64,000 bases of DNA from Romanomermis culicivorax (lineage: Eukaryota; Nematoda; Enoplea; Mermithida; Mermithidae). The stretch spans positions 186,001-250,000 of the forward strand of contig CAWUHX010000025.1 in NCBI GenBank assembly GCA_963922205.1, given 5' to 3'. Both the position numbers and the translations under genes were made by a program. Below are positions 33,863 through 45,832 of the stretch, in pieces. Numbering within the stretch: the first letter of the stretch is position 1; each line of letters begins with the position of its first letter. The notes beneath the pieces are model-generated. The model saw only the letters and a list, made by a program, of their open reading frames with translations. It searched no databases and was not told the DNA's origin.

Positions 33863-34778
33863 TTGACTTCCCCTGTGAGAAACGGATATCCTCTGACAGC
33901 AACAAAGAGGAAATTTGAACTCACCAGCTGGGCCAAATTTGTGAAACTTAGTGAACACTTACAAATCAGGGTTTTAAAGTTGTTTTACATAATAAAATTG
34001 ACAGTAGTAACATCACTGTTTCTAGGGATGAGCTCTGCAGCACCTGCTCCTCAGTATCAATTTTGCCATCTCTCAAGAAGCGGGCACCCACTTGAGTTAC
34101 CTCGGATAGTAGAGCATAAACCACCAAAGTCTTCATGGAGTCCGCGAGGCATGAATGTTATGGTATATGTTCCTAGTTCTAACCCGATCACAACCACAGC
34201 CTGGAAATGCACATTGCCCAACCGCAAAGTCTGCACCAACACTGGTTTCTTCAGCTCTAGGGGCATCACTGCAGATCTCATTACTACTCAGCACCTAGCA
34301 CCTGTGGCTTGGAAGCTAGTACATAGTACTAAGATGTTTGGCTCACTAAAGCTCATCAGTATCCGCCCTGGTTTTTATAGCACTAATGAAACATAGGAAG
34401 TGATGTACAAATGGTGCTGCAGTGAGGTCTGCAAGACAGTGACTAACCTTTTCATCAAAGAGGGACAAATCGCTTCCTGGGACAGCACTATAGCCCTAAG
34501 TACCTTAGGAGACCTAGGGGAATGCAGTCCTATTGCCGGTCAGTGCACTACCCTAGATGGGGTCATTGTCAGGCCTGCTCAAAATTTCACAGCGGGGTGT
34601 CATTATCTCCCCAAGGGACACTACACTGCATCTATGTCAGGGAACCACATCATCATTGATGATCTTCAGGTTGATCCGAGGAAACTCCTGCATCTTCGGA
34701 CTGTGTCCAGAACTATCCCAGGGTAAAGGAATCTTTTCACCTTTTATTCCCCAGACTGACGGTTTGAGCTCTCAGTGA
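33863..34778 (+). pseudogene. Element T env-like glycoprotein, N-terminal part
   Basis: A hydrophobic signal segment near residues 45-60 (IIKLTVVTSLFLGM) precedes YQFCHLSRSGHPLELP, the same early motif as in element A. Further matches are KCTLPNRKVCTNTGFF, RPGFYSTN, YKWCCSEVC and ASWDSTIALSTLGDLGEC. A TAG at 34394-34396 lies at the same place as the frame break in element A env. Homology stops near 34730 at an insertion. Confidence 0.8.
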
Positions 34779-34779
34779 A

Positions 34780-36290
34780 TTAGATGTATTTTCAGTCGGA
34801 CAAACTAAAATCCAAAAAACTAGGCAAGCGACTAAGAATTTGGGTCAAAAATTCTTGCATTGTATTACACTCAAAATGTTTTAATCGCATGAAAGACAAA
34901 GTTTTCATGAGGCGAAGATCGCAAAAAATTTTGAAAAAGATAACCTGCTAGTTTTCATCAAATTCGTCAAAAAATAATATGCAAGATCAAACATTTATTC
35001 ATAATATGTTGATAACTAGAAGCTATAAGCAGTAACTAGAATGACCTTTTCGAACTGTGCACTAAAATAATATAAAAAATTATAGATGAATTTAAAGCTG
35101 GCGTGAAGCGCCGGAAAATTTTCACTTTTTTCCATTTTAAAACACATAGAAATGCATCTCCCGACAAAAAACCCAATAACCTAATCAAAAGGACAGTCAG
35201 ACTCCATGTTGCACTGACCAACTTGAAACAGAAAAAATTTGGTCGCGAGGCCCGAAATTAGGTCGTTGTGTGATGCTAACAACCCTGCTCAGTGCTCCGC
35301 GGTTTTTCCGTAATTATGTCTGAAATCAATATGATGCCTCTTATTTACTGTATTAACCTGTTTCAACTTGCACGAAGGCAATACCATGTTTGTCGTCCAC
35401 AAAAAATCGCCACCTATGTAGGAGCATAATTTTGAAAATTATGATTCTTGGCATATTCTTTTCTATTCTCATGAATGAATCATTGAACTATTGTTTCTAT
35501 TCACTCACTAGAGTTCCTCTCAACCTTGTATTATACAATTTCAATTCTAACATGGTACCCAAATTCGTGCATATCCAATCAATAATATATTGTCCATCAT
35601 CATCTTGATTTTCGTCATTCTGTTTATTTTACTGATCATTTAAACTTTGATTTTTATGTTCTGGTAAACAGTATTAGTTGAAATGTCAAAGTCCTTTATT
35701 AGAGTAAATTTGGACTATATGAATTCTAGTATTTGATCACTTTATGTCCTACTCAACCAGACACAATATCAGATTTCTCAATATTACTTTATGCATTCCT
35801 AGGGGATATCTGACCTTATCTGTTTCTACCAGTACCTATTATGTATTACTTTCGCAGTGCTTATGAACAATGTGACCTTATGCATACCCTATCAGTACGC
35901 CTCATGTTACCTTAGCTAGGCTTAGGTGTTAGGTGACATTATCCATGACTTAATATGACAATTTTTGTGAAATCTAAATTTTCACATTACATTATTTGAC
36001 CCTTAGAGGATTGTTATAAATGTCAAATCAAACTTATTGTGTACATTTCAGTGTAACCATCTATAAATAATGAAAAAAGAAACACAACCATGAAATTCAA
36101 GTCTTATCAGTTCTCATCTATGACCACTTTATGTCTTACATTACCAGTAAATAATTTTTAGGTCATCTGACTGCTAGTATCAGACACTGATAAGGTATGT
36201 GATAACTTATGTGATACCTAACTGATGCTTATGTATTACATTACCTTATCTGGTTCCTTAGGAGTAGGCTATCAGTACCCTTCACCCTGG
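34780..36290. other. Non-coding insertion inside element T env
   Basis: About 1.5 kb of A/T-rich sequence separates the two halves of env. Its last part (35700-36260) repeats loose motifs such as TATGTATTAC and ACCTTATCTG. A hairpin motif (GGCGTGAAGCGCC) occurs at 35100. I could not define its ends or type. Confidence 0.5.
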
Positions 36291-36299
36291 GATGTGCCA

Positions 36300-37250
36300 C
36301 CTCAGTCTGGATGGATCAGGGTCTTCTCCTATGCATCCACAGGAGATACAATCTGACTGAAAACATCTTCGGATTGGCGAAAGACTCACATCCGGATCCT
36401 GTCAATGCCAAACAGAACTACCTGGCTCAGCAGATCAAGGAGTCCAAAATTAATAGTTTCCAGTTCACGTGGCTTGAGCTCTGCTCTCATGCTCAATGCT
36501 ACCTTGATCTGACTTGGCAGTTGCTTCACTTTGACCCTACGCTGGCTGCCGGAGCATTCCTCTAGCAGAATGACCTGACAGCAGAATTCACAGGCCATGC
36601 ACTGATGATATGGCTGTGTCAAAAGGTCAACACCACTTACGTCTACCACTCATACTGGGTGGGAAACATCTGCTACAAGTATCTACCAGTACAGCTTGGC
36701 GGCACCATATATTTTGCCACCCCCAATTGCCACCACTTTACCAGGATTTTCGGAAATTGCTCAGGCTGGTTTACTGAGTCTGGCACGGTCCATGTGAGCC
36801 AAATCCCACTGGAACTCTTCTGGAAGCAGTGCTTTAATGTCGCTCACTTTGATGCTCCTGCACTCTTCCATGACCAGTTGGCAATGACCCCTTCAAACTT
36901 TGCCTTCTTTAAACAGTAGGTTTATATGACTGAGCAAATTGAAGCAGTTTTAAACTGGCTAGTAAACTTTACCGCTGGTCTATCTCTGCAACCAGATGCT
37001 ATCTATCAAGCTTTTGCAGGGGTAGAAACCAACATCAAGGCCTCTCTGGAAAGAGTCAGTTTGGCAGCAAACCATGTGATTACTGGTCAAGCATGCTGTT
37101 CTGAGTGAACCAGTTCAGTTGATTTTTAACACCCTAATCACCCTTGCGATACTGGTCGGTATCAGATATCTAGGTCATCTTGGCATATCTTACTACCTCA
37201 GCTACTGTCTGCGGAACAAACAGGTCCAGTCTGTCAGCCCTTTCTCCCCA
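36300..37250 (+). pseudogene. Element T env-like glycoprotein, C-terminal part and membrane anchor
   Basis: Three frames match the element A env C-half: AKQNYLAQQIKESKI, the HLDLxWQ-like DLTWQLLHFDPTLAAGAFL, HFDAPALFHDQLA, LVNFTAGLSL and HVITG. A hydrophobic segment (about 37118-37200, FNTLITLAILVGI) is the membrane anchor. It is immediately followed by protease sequence, as in element A. Confidence 0.78.
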
Positions 37251-37295
37251 TGAGGTCCTTTCCCCAATGCCCCATGCTCAGTCAGTTTTCACTAC

Positions 37296-38250
37296 ATGCA
37301 AAACCATATGCCATCACAGTATGAACGAATTACCAAATGCTTCGTTGTACTGTTGAATGCCAAGGAAACTCCTGCTTTCCTTGACACCGGCTGCCTACTG
37401 ACCCTCATTAGCCAACATCTTCACAAGGCCTTGGTTGAGGAGAGCCCCCGAGCAGCAATGGCCTTCCAGCAGCACCATGATGTCAACCTATTGATGAGCA
37501 TCAATGTGTTAGACTGCTGTGGAATAGGAATGATGTAACTGACCTTTGGGTTTAGACAAAGGAAGTTGCAACAGTTCTAACCACAGGCTAACAAAAACAA
37601 TAAACTAAGAACTCTCTCAGACGTTTCACCAGATACTCGCCAGAACTTTCACCAAACCTCAGGCAGAACACCTTGGCACATACCTCAGGAGATCGTACCC
37701 CAGTCTCCAATCCTAAACTTATAAGAGCCTCCCCTAGGCTCACAAAACAAAACAATTACCCGCCCAATTTGTATTGGGTGATGATGAGCGACGCCAGAAA
37801 ATAATAGTAATAAAAAATATTATAACTAAGGCGATGGCGGCGATGCTCCAAAACAACATAATATTTCAACACTGATCAACAAACACAAAAAACAAGAAAT
37901 AGTGGCCGCATCTTTCTATGCAAATATTTTCTTCTTTTTTGCCACTTTTCGCTGCGTCCTTCCGCCTGCGCACCAACGCTGGAAGCTGAACACGTGCACC
38001 TGAGGCTACCCCAACAAATGTGAAGGCTATTCATACCCTCCTCTCAGGACCGTATGAAATCAAGTTGCCTGCTGATCATCAACCAAACACACACATGGAT
38101 GTTCACTTCTATGCGTGTAAGACAATGTCTCCCTTCTGGGCACCAGTTGACTTAATACTCAGACAGGACTTTCTTGAACAGTTCAAGAACATTATGTTTG
38201 ACTATCAAGGTAATGTTTGTCAGTTGGATGCAGTACATCTTCTCCTCCTG
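37296..38250 (+). pseudogene. Element T first retropepsin domain (split by insertion)
   Basis: 37296-37538 contains FLDTGCLLTLISQ, a DTG aspartic-protease active site. The protease C-terminal half (VDLILRQDFLEQF) is at 38020-38250. Between them, about 37540-38010, is an unrelated insertion. Element A has no second protease at this place. Confidence 0.6.
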
Positions 38251-38733
38251 CTGACATGGCCAGAGATCAGCCAGATCGAACCCTGGTGGGACAACACATG
38301 TTCACTATCAAGGACCTCCCAACTGTCTGGGTCAGGATCCAGGTCATGGGCTTCATCCATCTCTAGGCCACCCTTGCCTGCATCTTCCGTTGCCCCATCA
38401 TGTGGGTCAAACAGGGGATATTGGACTTCTTCCTGGCGTAAAAGTCCTCTATCATTGACCATGCAAGGGTCAGGTTGTCTGTGACCCCCACCTGGAACTT
38501 ATCCAGTTACACTGGAGAAGAACTATTTCTGTGAGAAAAGTGACTCAGATGCCCCAGCATCACCTGGTATGACAGTGCCACTATTGTCAGACACAGAGAT
38601 CGATTCACTAGGGGCTACACAAAGTCCCAGGGATCATTCTGACCATGTCCTCATGGTCTAGGATGGTCCCAACCTACAAGAATTCCCAGACCATTGGTTA
38701 GGCCTACTCCATCCAATTCCAAGGTGATCTCAT

Positions 38734-39400
38734 TTGACAGAGCCCTTTGGTGCCACCAGATCTGATCCAGGTCATGTGGTATCAGCTTTCTACTCTAATG
38801 ATATGCAGACACCCCATATCAAAGCTCTCCTAAAAAACTGGGTGGAAGATAAGGCACTGGTCAACACAGAAGCTGTTTTCTTACTCCTGGAACACAAGTT
38901 AGTGGTCAAACTGCCCAACTTGGTGCTCACACAGACTAGGGCTCACCTTATAGCAGCCAATGGGTCCCGGATCCAACTGCTAGGCACTGCCTATGTCAGG
39001 GTGTCAGTAGCTAATGTCTCTGAACAGATTCACGTCCAAATACAAGAGAACTGTTCAGCTGAACTTGTCCTTGGAACAAACTTCTTAGTGTGGTTCAATT
39101 GCGTCAGCTTGAACTGGGAGAAATGCTTTCTCCAGTTCAAGGATCATAAGATCCAGTGTGATGGTCTCATCCACAGTCCCCCTTCTGCAGTGGCGCTTTG
39201 CCCCTGGAGGATCTCATGGTTCTTGAGCCCTGCTCCTTGACAGGATTCACATCACCCCTACCGTCAATCTATGGGAAAGTATATGAGGTTGCTTTCTTCC
39301 CAAAGCACCTCACGGGATCTCACAGAAGTGTATATTTTGCCGGAAATGTGAGTACTGCAACTAAAAGTCACATCAACTTACAGGTGGTTAACCCGAATTG
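38734..39400 (+). pseudogene. Element T second retropepsin domain, active site degenerate
   Basis: This is the counterpart of the element A protease (TPHIKALLKNWV, LLGTAYVRVSVANVSEQIHVQ, AELVLGTNFL), but the active-site triplet reads NTE where DTG is expected. Post-protease sequence continues to about 39400 and resembles the tail of the element A env-PR frame. Confidence 0.7.
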
Positions 39401-39599
39401 ACATTCTGTGGTTCTCTACCTGGACATGACCATCAGTGATGTGCAGATGCATAGTGAGCCCTCACAGGGATCTCAGATCATGTGGGACACTGTCTTTGAC
39501 CCCAAATGGGTCAAATCCAATGCTGTAATCTCACTGGATATCCCACAACAAGACCGGGCAGCATTGCTTGATCTGCTGGTTGCTTATATTGATTTATGC

Positions 39600-41000
39600 T
39601 CTTGATGAAAAGGACACAGGTTTCACTGATCTGATTCAGCACAAGATCAGTACGGGTAATGCCCACCCAGTCTGTCGTTTTCTTTATTGGTCATCACCTA
39701 AGTAGAAGGATCTCATCATGCAGGATGTCAAAGCGCTCCAGGAAAAAAGTATTATCCAGCCCATCACATCACCCTGGGCCACAAATACCATCCTAGTGCA
39801 CAAAAAGAATAGTTCTAACCATATGTGTATCAATTTTGACCACCTTAAAGAGGTTATGAAACGCAATGTCTACCCCCTTCCACAGATTGATGACATCCTC
39901 GACACACTCAAGGGAATGAAATACTTTACTACCCTTGATCACTCAAATGCCTGCTGGTCCATCCCGATAGCTGAGGCAGATAAGGAGAAGATAGTGTTCA
40001 ATACACCCATTTGACTTTAAGAGTTCAATTATCTGCCTTTCAGTGTGTGCAATGCACCTGGATGTTCCAGGGCCTCATGGACCTATTCCTTACAGGAATC
40101 AAATGGTGAACAGTTCTGACCTATCTTGAGGACATTTTGGTGTTTGGTCACTCTGACACCCAAATGTGTAAGCACTTGGCAGACGTGTTCTCTTGTCTCC
40201 GCCAGGGTGGAATGAAGCTCAGACTGAGCAAGTGAAAATTCTCACTTTCCGAGGTAGAGTATCTTACCTGCCGCATCTCACAGAGCAGCCTCGAACCAGG
40301 TCAAGTCAAACTGGCTGCAGTCCAAAATCTACCCATTCCACAGAACCCCAAAGACATCAAGTCCTTTCTTGGCCTCATGTCTTACTACAGACATTTCATC
40401 CCTGGTTGTGCCCAGCTCTGCAAGCTGCTCACCAAGCTCTTAGAGAAGGAAATCACTTTCCAGTGGTCAAAACCTCAGTAGGAGGCATTTGACAAACTCC
40501 GACAATTACTGACTACTCTAGCTATCCTATGCCATCCGGACTATAGGAAATCCTTCATCCTCCAGACAGATGCAAGTATTTCGGGGATAGGAACTGTTTT
40601 GAGCCAATTGGATGAATATGGACATGACGATCCTGTCCATACGCCAGCCGAGGGTTAACAGCAGCCAAGAAAAACTACTCTATTACGGAGTTGGAAACTC
40701 TCCCTGTTGTCCACTTTGTCGAGCGCTTTCGATCCTACCTCTTCCAACACAAGATGGTCACTTAGATTGACCATACAGGGGTCAAAGCAGTGTTGGAGAA
40801 GCCTAACCCCTCTGCTTGGATTGCTAGATGGGGACTCGCCCTCGCCCATATCCAACTGACAATTGGGCCATGAAAAGGTCAGTCTAATGGTAATGCTGAC
40901 ACATTATCACGCTTGCTGGATCCTACATCCCTCACTGGTCAGAGTATTGATGATACTCCACTTTACAGACCTGAGGGCCATGTAATGATGATAACCGCTG
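39600..41000 (+). pseudogene. Element T reverse transcriptase-RNaseH remnant
   Basis: Several frames show RT motifs (FDHLKEVMKRNVYPLPQIDDIL, split here by frames; KYFTTLDHSNACWSIPI; TYLEDILVFGHS, a changed YxDD box; SFLGLMSYYRHFIPGC). RNaseH follows (LQTDASISGIG, ITELETLPVV). Stops at 40014, 40168 and 40236 and other lesions make it non-functional. Confidence 0.82.
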
Positions 41001-42300
41001 GTGGGGAGCACCCAGCTTGATCAGAGAATTATGCAGATATATCTGTTGGCCTGCAGAACCGAGACCTTCTTGCAGCTCAACTTGAGAATCTGGAATTCGC
41101 CCTCATTATTCACTCCCTTAAACCTTTGGGCGACCAGAATGATGTTAGAGGCTACCATCTGTTGGATAACATCCTTCAGAAATGGACAGGCGAGTCCAAC
41201 AAGATTGTCATTCCTAAATCCATGGTTACTACCATTATATGGGCACATCACAATGACATCTTGGTTGGACACTTTGGTGCTAAACATACTGCGGAGCTCA
41301 TTGCTCGCAGATACCACTGGCCATCTTCAGTCAGGACGTCAAGTCCTTCTATCAGCAGTGTGATCTTTGCCAATGGAATAAGCCTGCTTGACAGAAAACC
41401 ACAGTAGCCCTGAAATCTATCACCATCACGGGACTGTTTCATTGGGTCAGAGTCGACTGTATGGGACCTATGACCACTAGGGAAGCTGGCAACTGTTTCA
41501 TCATAGTCTTCATAGACTACTTCACCAAATGGGTGGAAACTTTGGCTACCCCAGATATTAGGGCGCACACCATGGTGTGACTCTTTGTAATGCAAATTGT
41601 CTGCTGGCAGGGGGCACCACAAATTCTTCAGTCTGATCAAAGCACAGATTTCACATCAAAACTGATGACTGAAATCACTGCCACCTGTTCAAGGAGGAAA
41701 ATCCACTCCACCCCCTATCATCTCATGACCAGTGGCAAAGTGGAAAGAGCAAATCAAATCCTAGCTACATGGCTACCTGTGTATGTTCACCAAGGACATA
41801 CAGATTGGGATGAACACCTACTGTATGTTGTGTTTGCCGTCAACATTAGCATGAATGAGTCCACAGGATGCTCACCCTTTAAACTTATGTATGGTCGAAT
41901 GCCCATGCTGCCTGTTGATGCAGCACTCTCATTCAACCTTCCAGCCCATATCATCAATGTTTCCTCATATGATATGGACGTCAGACAGCATTTCACAAAT
42001 GCCTTGACCCTTGATCTAGAGTGGGATTGAGAAATCACAGGAGGACTATGCCCAGTCCTACTTCCCCAAAGTGTGAGATGTCTTGTACAAAACAGGGGAT
42101 CAGGTGCTCAAACAGCACACCTCCAGAAAACATGGACTCACTCCTAAATTGCTGCTCATTTACAAAAGGCCCTATCTTGTTACAGGTGTGGCATATCCCA
42201 ATGTCACACTCCATCTCAAGACAGATCAGGAAGACACAGTACATATCAACAAGCTTTGACCTTACATGTCCCCTGATCTACCAAGTGAAGCAGAGAATAC
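41001..42300 (+). pseudogene. Element T integrase remnant
   Basis: HHCC part (HHNDILVGHFGAKHT), core with VDCMGPM, FIDYFTKWVETLATPDI, LQSDQSTDF and GKVERANQIL, and a C-terminal module (RPYLVTGVAYPNVTL) at about 42160-42220. It is spread over frames but is the same integrase type as element A. Confidence 0.85.
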
Positions 42301-42847
42301 ACCTCCCACTTTGCAAGCAGCTGATTTGGCACCCTTTTTGCTTCCTTTGACAAGCTGGGACTTTACACCAAAATTGATTGACTCACATCTTGATGCAGAG
42401 GTCCCCAACCACTAATTCAAGATGCTCTTCTCTTCTTTGTTCCCCCCAACAGATGAGGACGTCCTTTTTTGAAGGGCCACTATGCCCCTCACAGAGTATC
42501 CATTCTTGTCCATTCTGGATTTTAGTGGAAAGATGAGAATGAGCAGCGACCAGAGCATCACATCATAGATGCATCCCTGCAAAAGCCTACATCCCACCCA
42601 GAAAACTTTTTCTTTCTCTTGTTCTAGACTTCCACACAGGATATCCAATGCCAGCAACTTCATGCACCACCCACTTCCAGTCACCATACCACTGAATGAG
42701 CCACAACCGAAGGAGGATTTGCTCACAAACAATCCAATGGACCTTTTGACTACAAGCTGTTGCACACTCGAACCACCAACACCATGGACATGCCCTGCAA
42801 CCCTCACCACAGCAAAGACAAGGACGCCCTTTTTCGAAGGACCACTG
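42301..42847 (+). other. Element T 3' non-coding region
   Basis: Non-coding sequence between integrase and 3' LTR. A short motif (GAGGACGTCCTTTTTTGAAG at 42453) is repeated in diverged form just before the LTR at about 42821, possibly a duplicated polypurine-tract region. No env gene is present here. Confidence 0.45.
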
Positions 42848-44107
42848 TGTCACATGGTGCTCAATTCCCCATGTCATGTGATTCTCATTGTCCCATGTCA
42901 TGTGATTCTCATTATGTTGATACTTTTGTCCCATCACTTTTTTGTTTTACAATCATTTACTTTAATTTTGTTCTGTTTATTGTTTTGCACATGCATTTTT
43001 ATGTTTTGTTTTATTGTATTTTTTGTTTATTTTATTATGCACGCAGGCTACAGTATGCCCTTTAGCTAAAAACTTCCACCAAAACGTGCTTCATGGGCAC
43101 ATGGCTATTTTAGGTGCATTCCGTGCACCTCTTATCACCTAAATTAGCGTCATTTTTGTTACACAAAAACGGCTATCTAAGAAGTTTTGCTATAGAAATT
43201 CGTATGCTTAGCATAGGCACTGCAAGTCAGCCTCAGTGCTAAACACATGCGAACGAAAAAATGTCTATGTGCTCATAGGCATCTTCTGTATCGCATCTAG
43301 CTGCAGAAGTTAGCTTGGGTGTCAAAACTCCGCCCAGGCTGATGCTGTAGTCAACAAAGTCCTTAAAAGAACATGTTTCTTTAGTTTTTGGCTCATTTTT
43401 GGGTTTACCCACTTTCATCCGGTTGTTCTAGCTTCGCGTCCGCAGCTGCCAAATTCACATATTTTTATTATATTACATTGCATCTGCCGCCCTAATTTAC
43501 ACACCATTTACCCATCGCTTTGTGCCAGGTCCCCTGCCCATTATTATATTCAAATAAAGAGTCACCACTGGCCTCCTTCGTTTTCTGTTCAATTGAGGAA
43601 CCAAGTTGGATCACCTACACCCGTTCGTCAACCCAAATTGCAAACAAGGGACCCCATCGCCCTTCATCAAAATGTTTGTAGAAACAGGACTAGGTTAGTC
43701 TTCTCACAGGGTATTATTGTTGTGGGATATATTTTGGGGAACCTTTTCTAAGTCAGCTTTCCCCTGAGTCTCCCCAAATAAGTTGGGCTTTCTTCCCGCG
43801 GGTTTGGGCTAAAAAGGGATTTTCTGGTTCATAATCGGGTCCCAGATGTTGGGTCATTTCAGGGATGACCTTGTTCCCGTTCACACTGAGCAGGACCTTG
43901 GGATTGTCACCCCTAACCTGACGGCATTGTCTATTATTCTACAGCAGCACCCCAGAACGACACCAGAGTACCTATGGGAATCTCCTATAGCCAGTACTAG
44001 CCAGGCTAGGTTCCCAACAAGTAGGAAAAGCCTCCTAATGGGGTCACAGCCTGTCACTCTCTGTGATGTGGTCATGTTGTCTATCAATATGTCCACCAAT
44101 GTGACGT
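42848..44107 (+). repeat. Element T 3' LTR (3' boundary approximate)
   Basis: The start TGTCACATG is fixed by alignment to 31414. It contains AATAAA at 43553-43558. The end is placed at AATGTGACGT because it is nearly the reverse complement of the start and is followed by AAAG, matching the left flank. A shorter LTR is possible. Confidence 0.55.
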
Positions 44108-44111
44108 AAAG

Positions 44112-45832
44112 TCCACTCAAGGAGTGACCACTTTTCCACTTGACCTGGCAAAAGCAAGTAGTATTTCAGATTTTCACGATTTTCTAATAAACAATATATC
44201 ATATAGGACTGGAAATTTGTGAACATACTGACCTAAGCCTTATCAATTTTCGAGTAGAAAATTTTATGTAAGAGCTGTATGTAAATGATTTTGACCACAG
44301 TACTGATTTATGTCACTTTTCTGTTTGGAAGCATTTTATAAAAAACAGACTAATTTATACCGCCGCCAAGCATAAAGATTGCACAAATAATTGGTCGGAA
44401 GTTGTAAAAAAACTTGAAATTTCACATTTTCGGCATATTTTTACGAATTTTCAATTTAAACTCATCGGAAAGATACATTTTAACAATATATTTAATTGAA
44501 ATCGCCGAATGAACAATAATATGCAAAAAACCTCGATGAAAATGGTTTAAAATTAAAATTTTGGTGCCGGCGATGCTCGCTCATAGACAAATTTCTAAAC
44601 TAGTGGGCGCGTGAAAAACTACGATAGGATTTCTAAGGGGGATTTCAGTGGTCACCGCTTGCGTCCTGCCCGCTTGGCATATGTCACTTCCGAAGCGAGT
44701 GAGCGGTTCACGCTAGATTTTAATTGATCTGTTTTTTCTTTTTACTGTAGCGTGACGTGACATTCCATCTTAACGCTTCCGAAATCTCACTTTCAAAGTA
44801 CAGTAAACAGTCGAAAAATTTACCCCCACCTTGACGCAAAACCACGGCAAGCTGTAGGGATGGTCCCTTTTAAACTACAGCAATCTGCCGAAAGTGTTAC
44901 TTTGTTGACTCGTTGGAAATTTTACTCTCAAGGTACAGCAAAATATAGAAACTACAGTAACCTGTCAAAAATTTTTTTTCAAAACTGATGGGGATTTTAC
45001 CTAGTAAGTAGTCGAAAATTTTACTTTCAAAGTGAACAGTCCAAAATTTGCTCCCAAATTACAATAAACCCATAAAAATTTTTGCTCTCTCTTACTTTCA
45101 AAGTGAACAGTCCAAAATTTGCTCCCAAACTGCAGTAAACCCTTAAAAATTTACTCCCAAACTACGGTAAACCCATAGCTTCAAAACTACATTACCCGTC
45201 CACAACTATGGTCCTCAACTATTGTAAACCGTCTGTAAAAACTATTGTTTTTTCAAATGCAACACTTTTGTTAAAGAGTTGGAAGCAACAAATATATGCA
45301 TAAAGTGTTTTGATTGAATTCCGTTATTTACTTGAGCGGGAAAGTTTTTCATAATAAATGAATTTTATTTAGTACAGTAATGCGGTGATTTATGATCGAG
45401 TTTGTTCCAAATTTTGTTCAATGGTGACAAAATAATGCCACTGCATGTAAGTGACACATAAGGTTTGCTTGTGGTGAGGTCATGACCATGCACATTTTTG
45501 ATCCCCTCAGACTTCCATAAGTTTGAAAAAATGAGTCAAAAGTTGAAATTTCTGATGATTATTTCCACAATGCATTCGAATTTAATTCAAACTCGGCTTC
45601 ATGTTCAAGTTTTAGGGAGCAAAAATCTCGGTCTCGCACAAAAAGAACAGCGCTGATTGATTACACAAAAATTTTGACGAAAAATAACGTAATTAGAGAG
45701 TCGGCCAACTCCTTCAAATTTTTACTGGTTCATTGAAATCTAAGGTTTCTAAACTCTCTTCTCTAAGCTAAGCCAAATCTATTAACAACATACATCGAGA
45801 CGAAACAAGATTCGTTGTGATCACAGCAATAA
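44112..45832. other. Non-coding interval downstream of the CISD gene
   Basis: No gene seen. Contains a degenerate tandem repeat at about 44780-45250 and, near 45750-45832, the 3' untranslated region of the CISD gene. No clear minus-strand AATAAA close to the stop. Confidence 0.5.
44780..45250. repeat. Degenerate tandem repeat
   Basis: Repeated variants of TTACTTTCAAAGTGAACAG, CCAAAATTTGCTCCCAAA and TACAGTAAACCC, with units of roughly 35-60 bases in the same orientation. Confidence 0.55.

Larger units (their letters stand above)
31414..44107 (+). mobile_element. Element T: decayed gag-env-PR-pol retroelement
   Basis: Plus-strand remnants in order: 5' LTR fragment, gag, env (split by a 1.5-kb insertion), retropepsin 1 (split by about 0.47 kb), retropepsin 2, RT, RNaseH, integrase, 3' LTR. 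Env and Pol sequences are clear but distant relatives of elements A and M, so the shared gag-env-pol order is not due to recent copying. It is full of stops and shifts and is surely dead. Confidence 0.8.
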
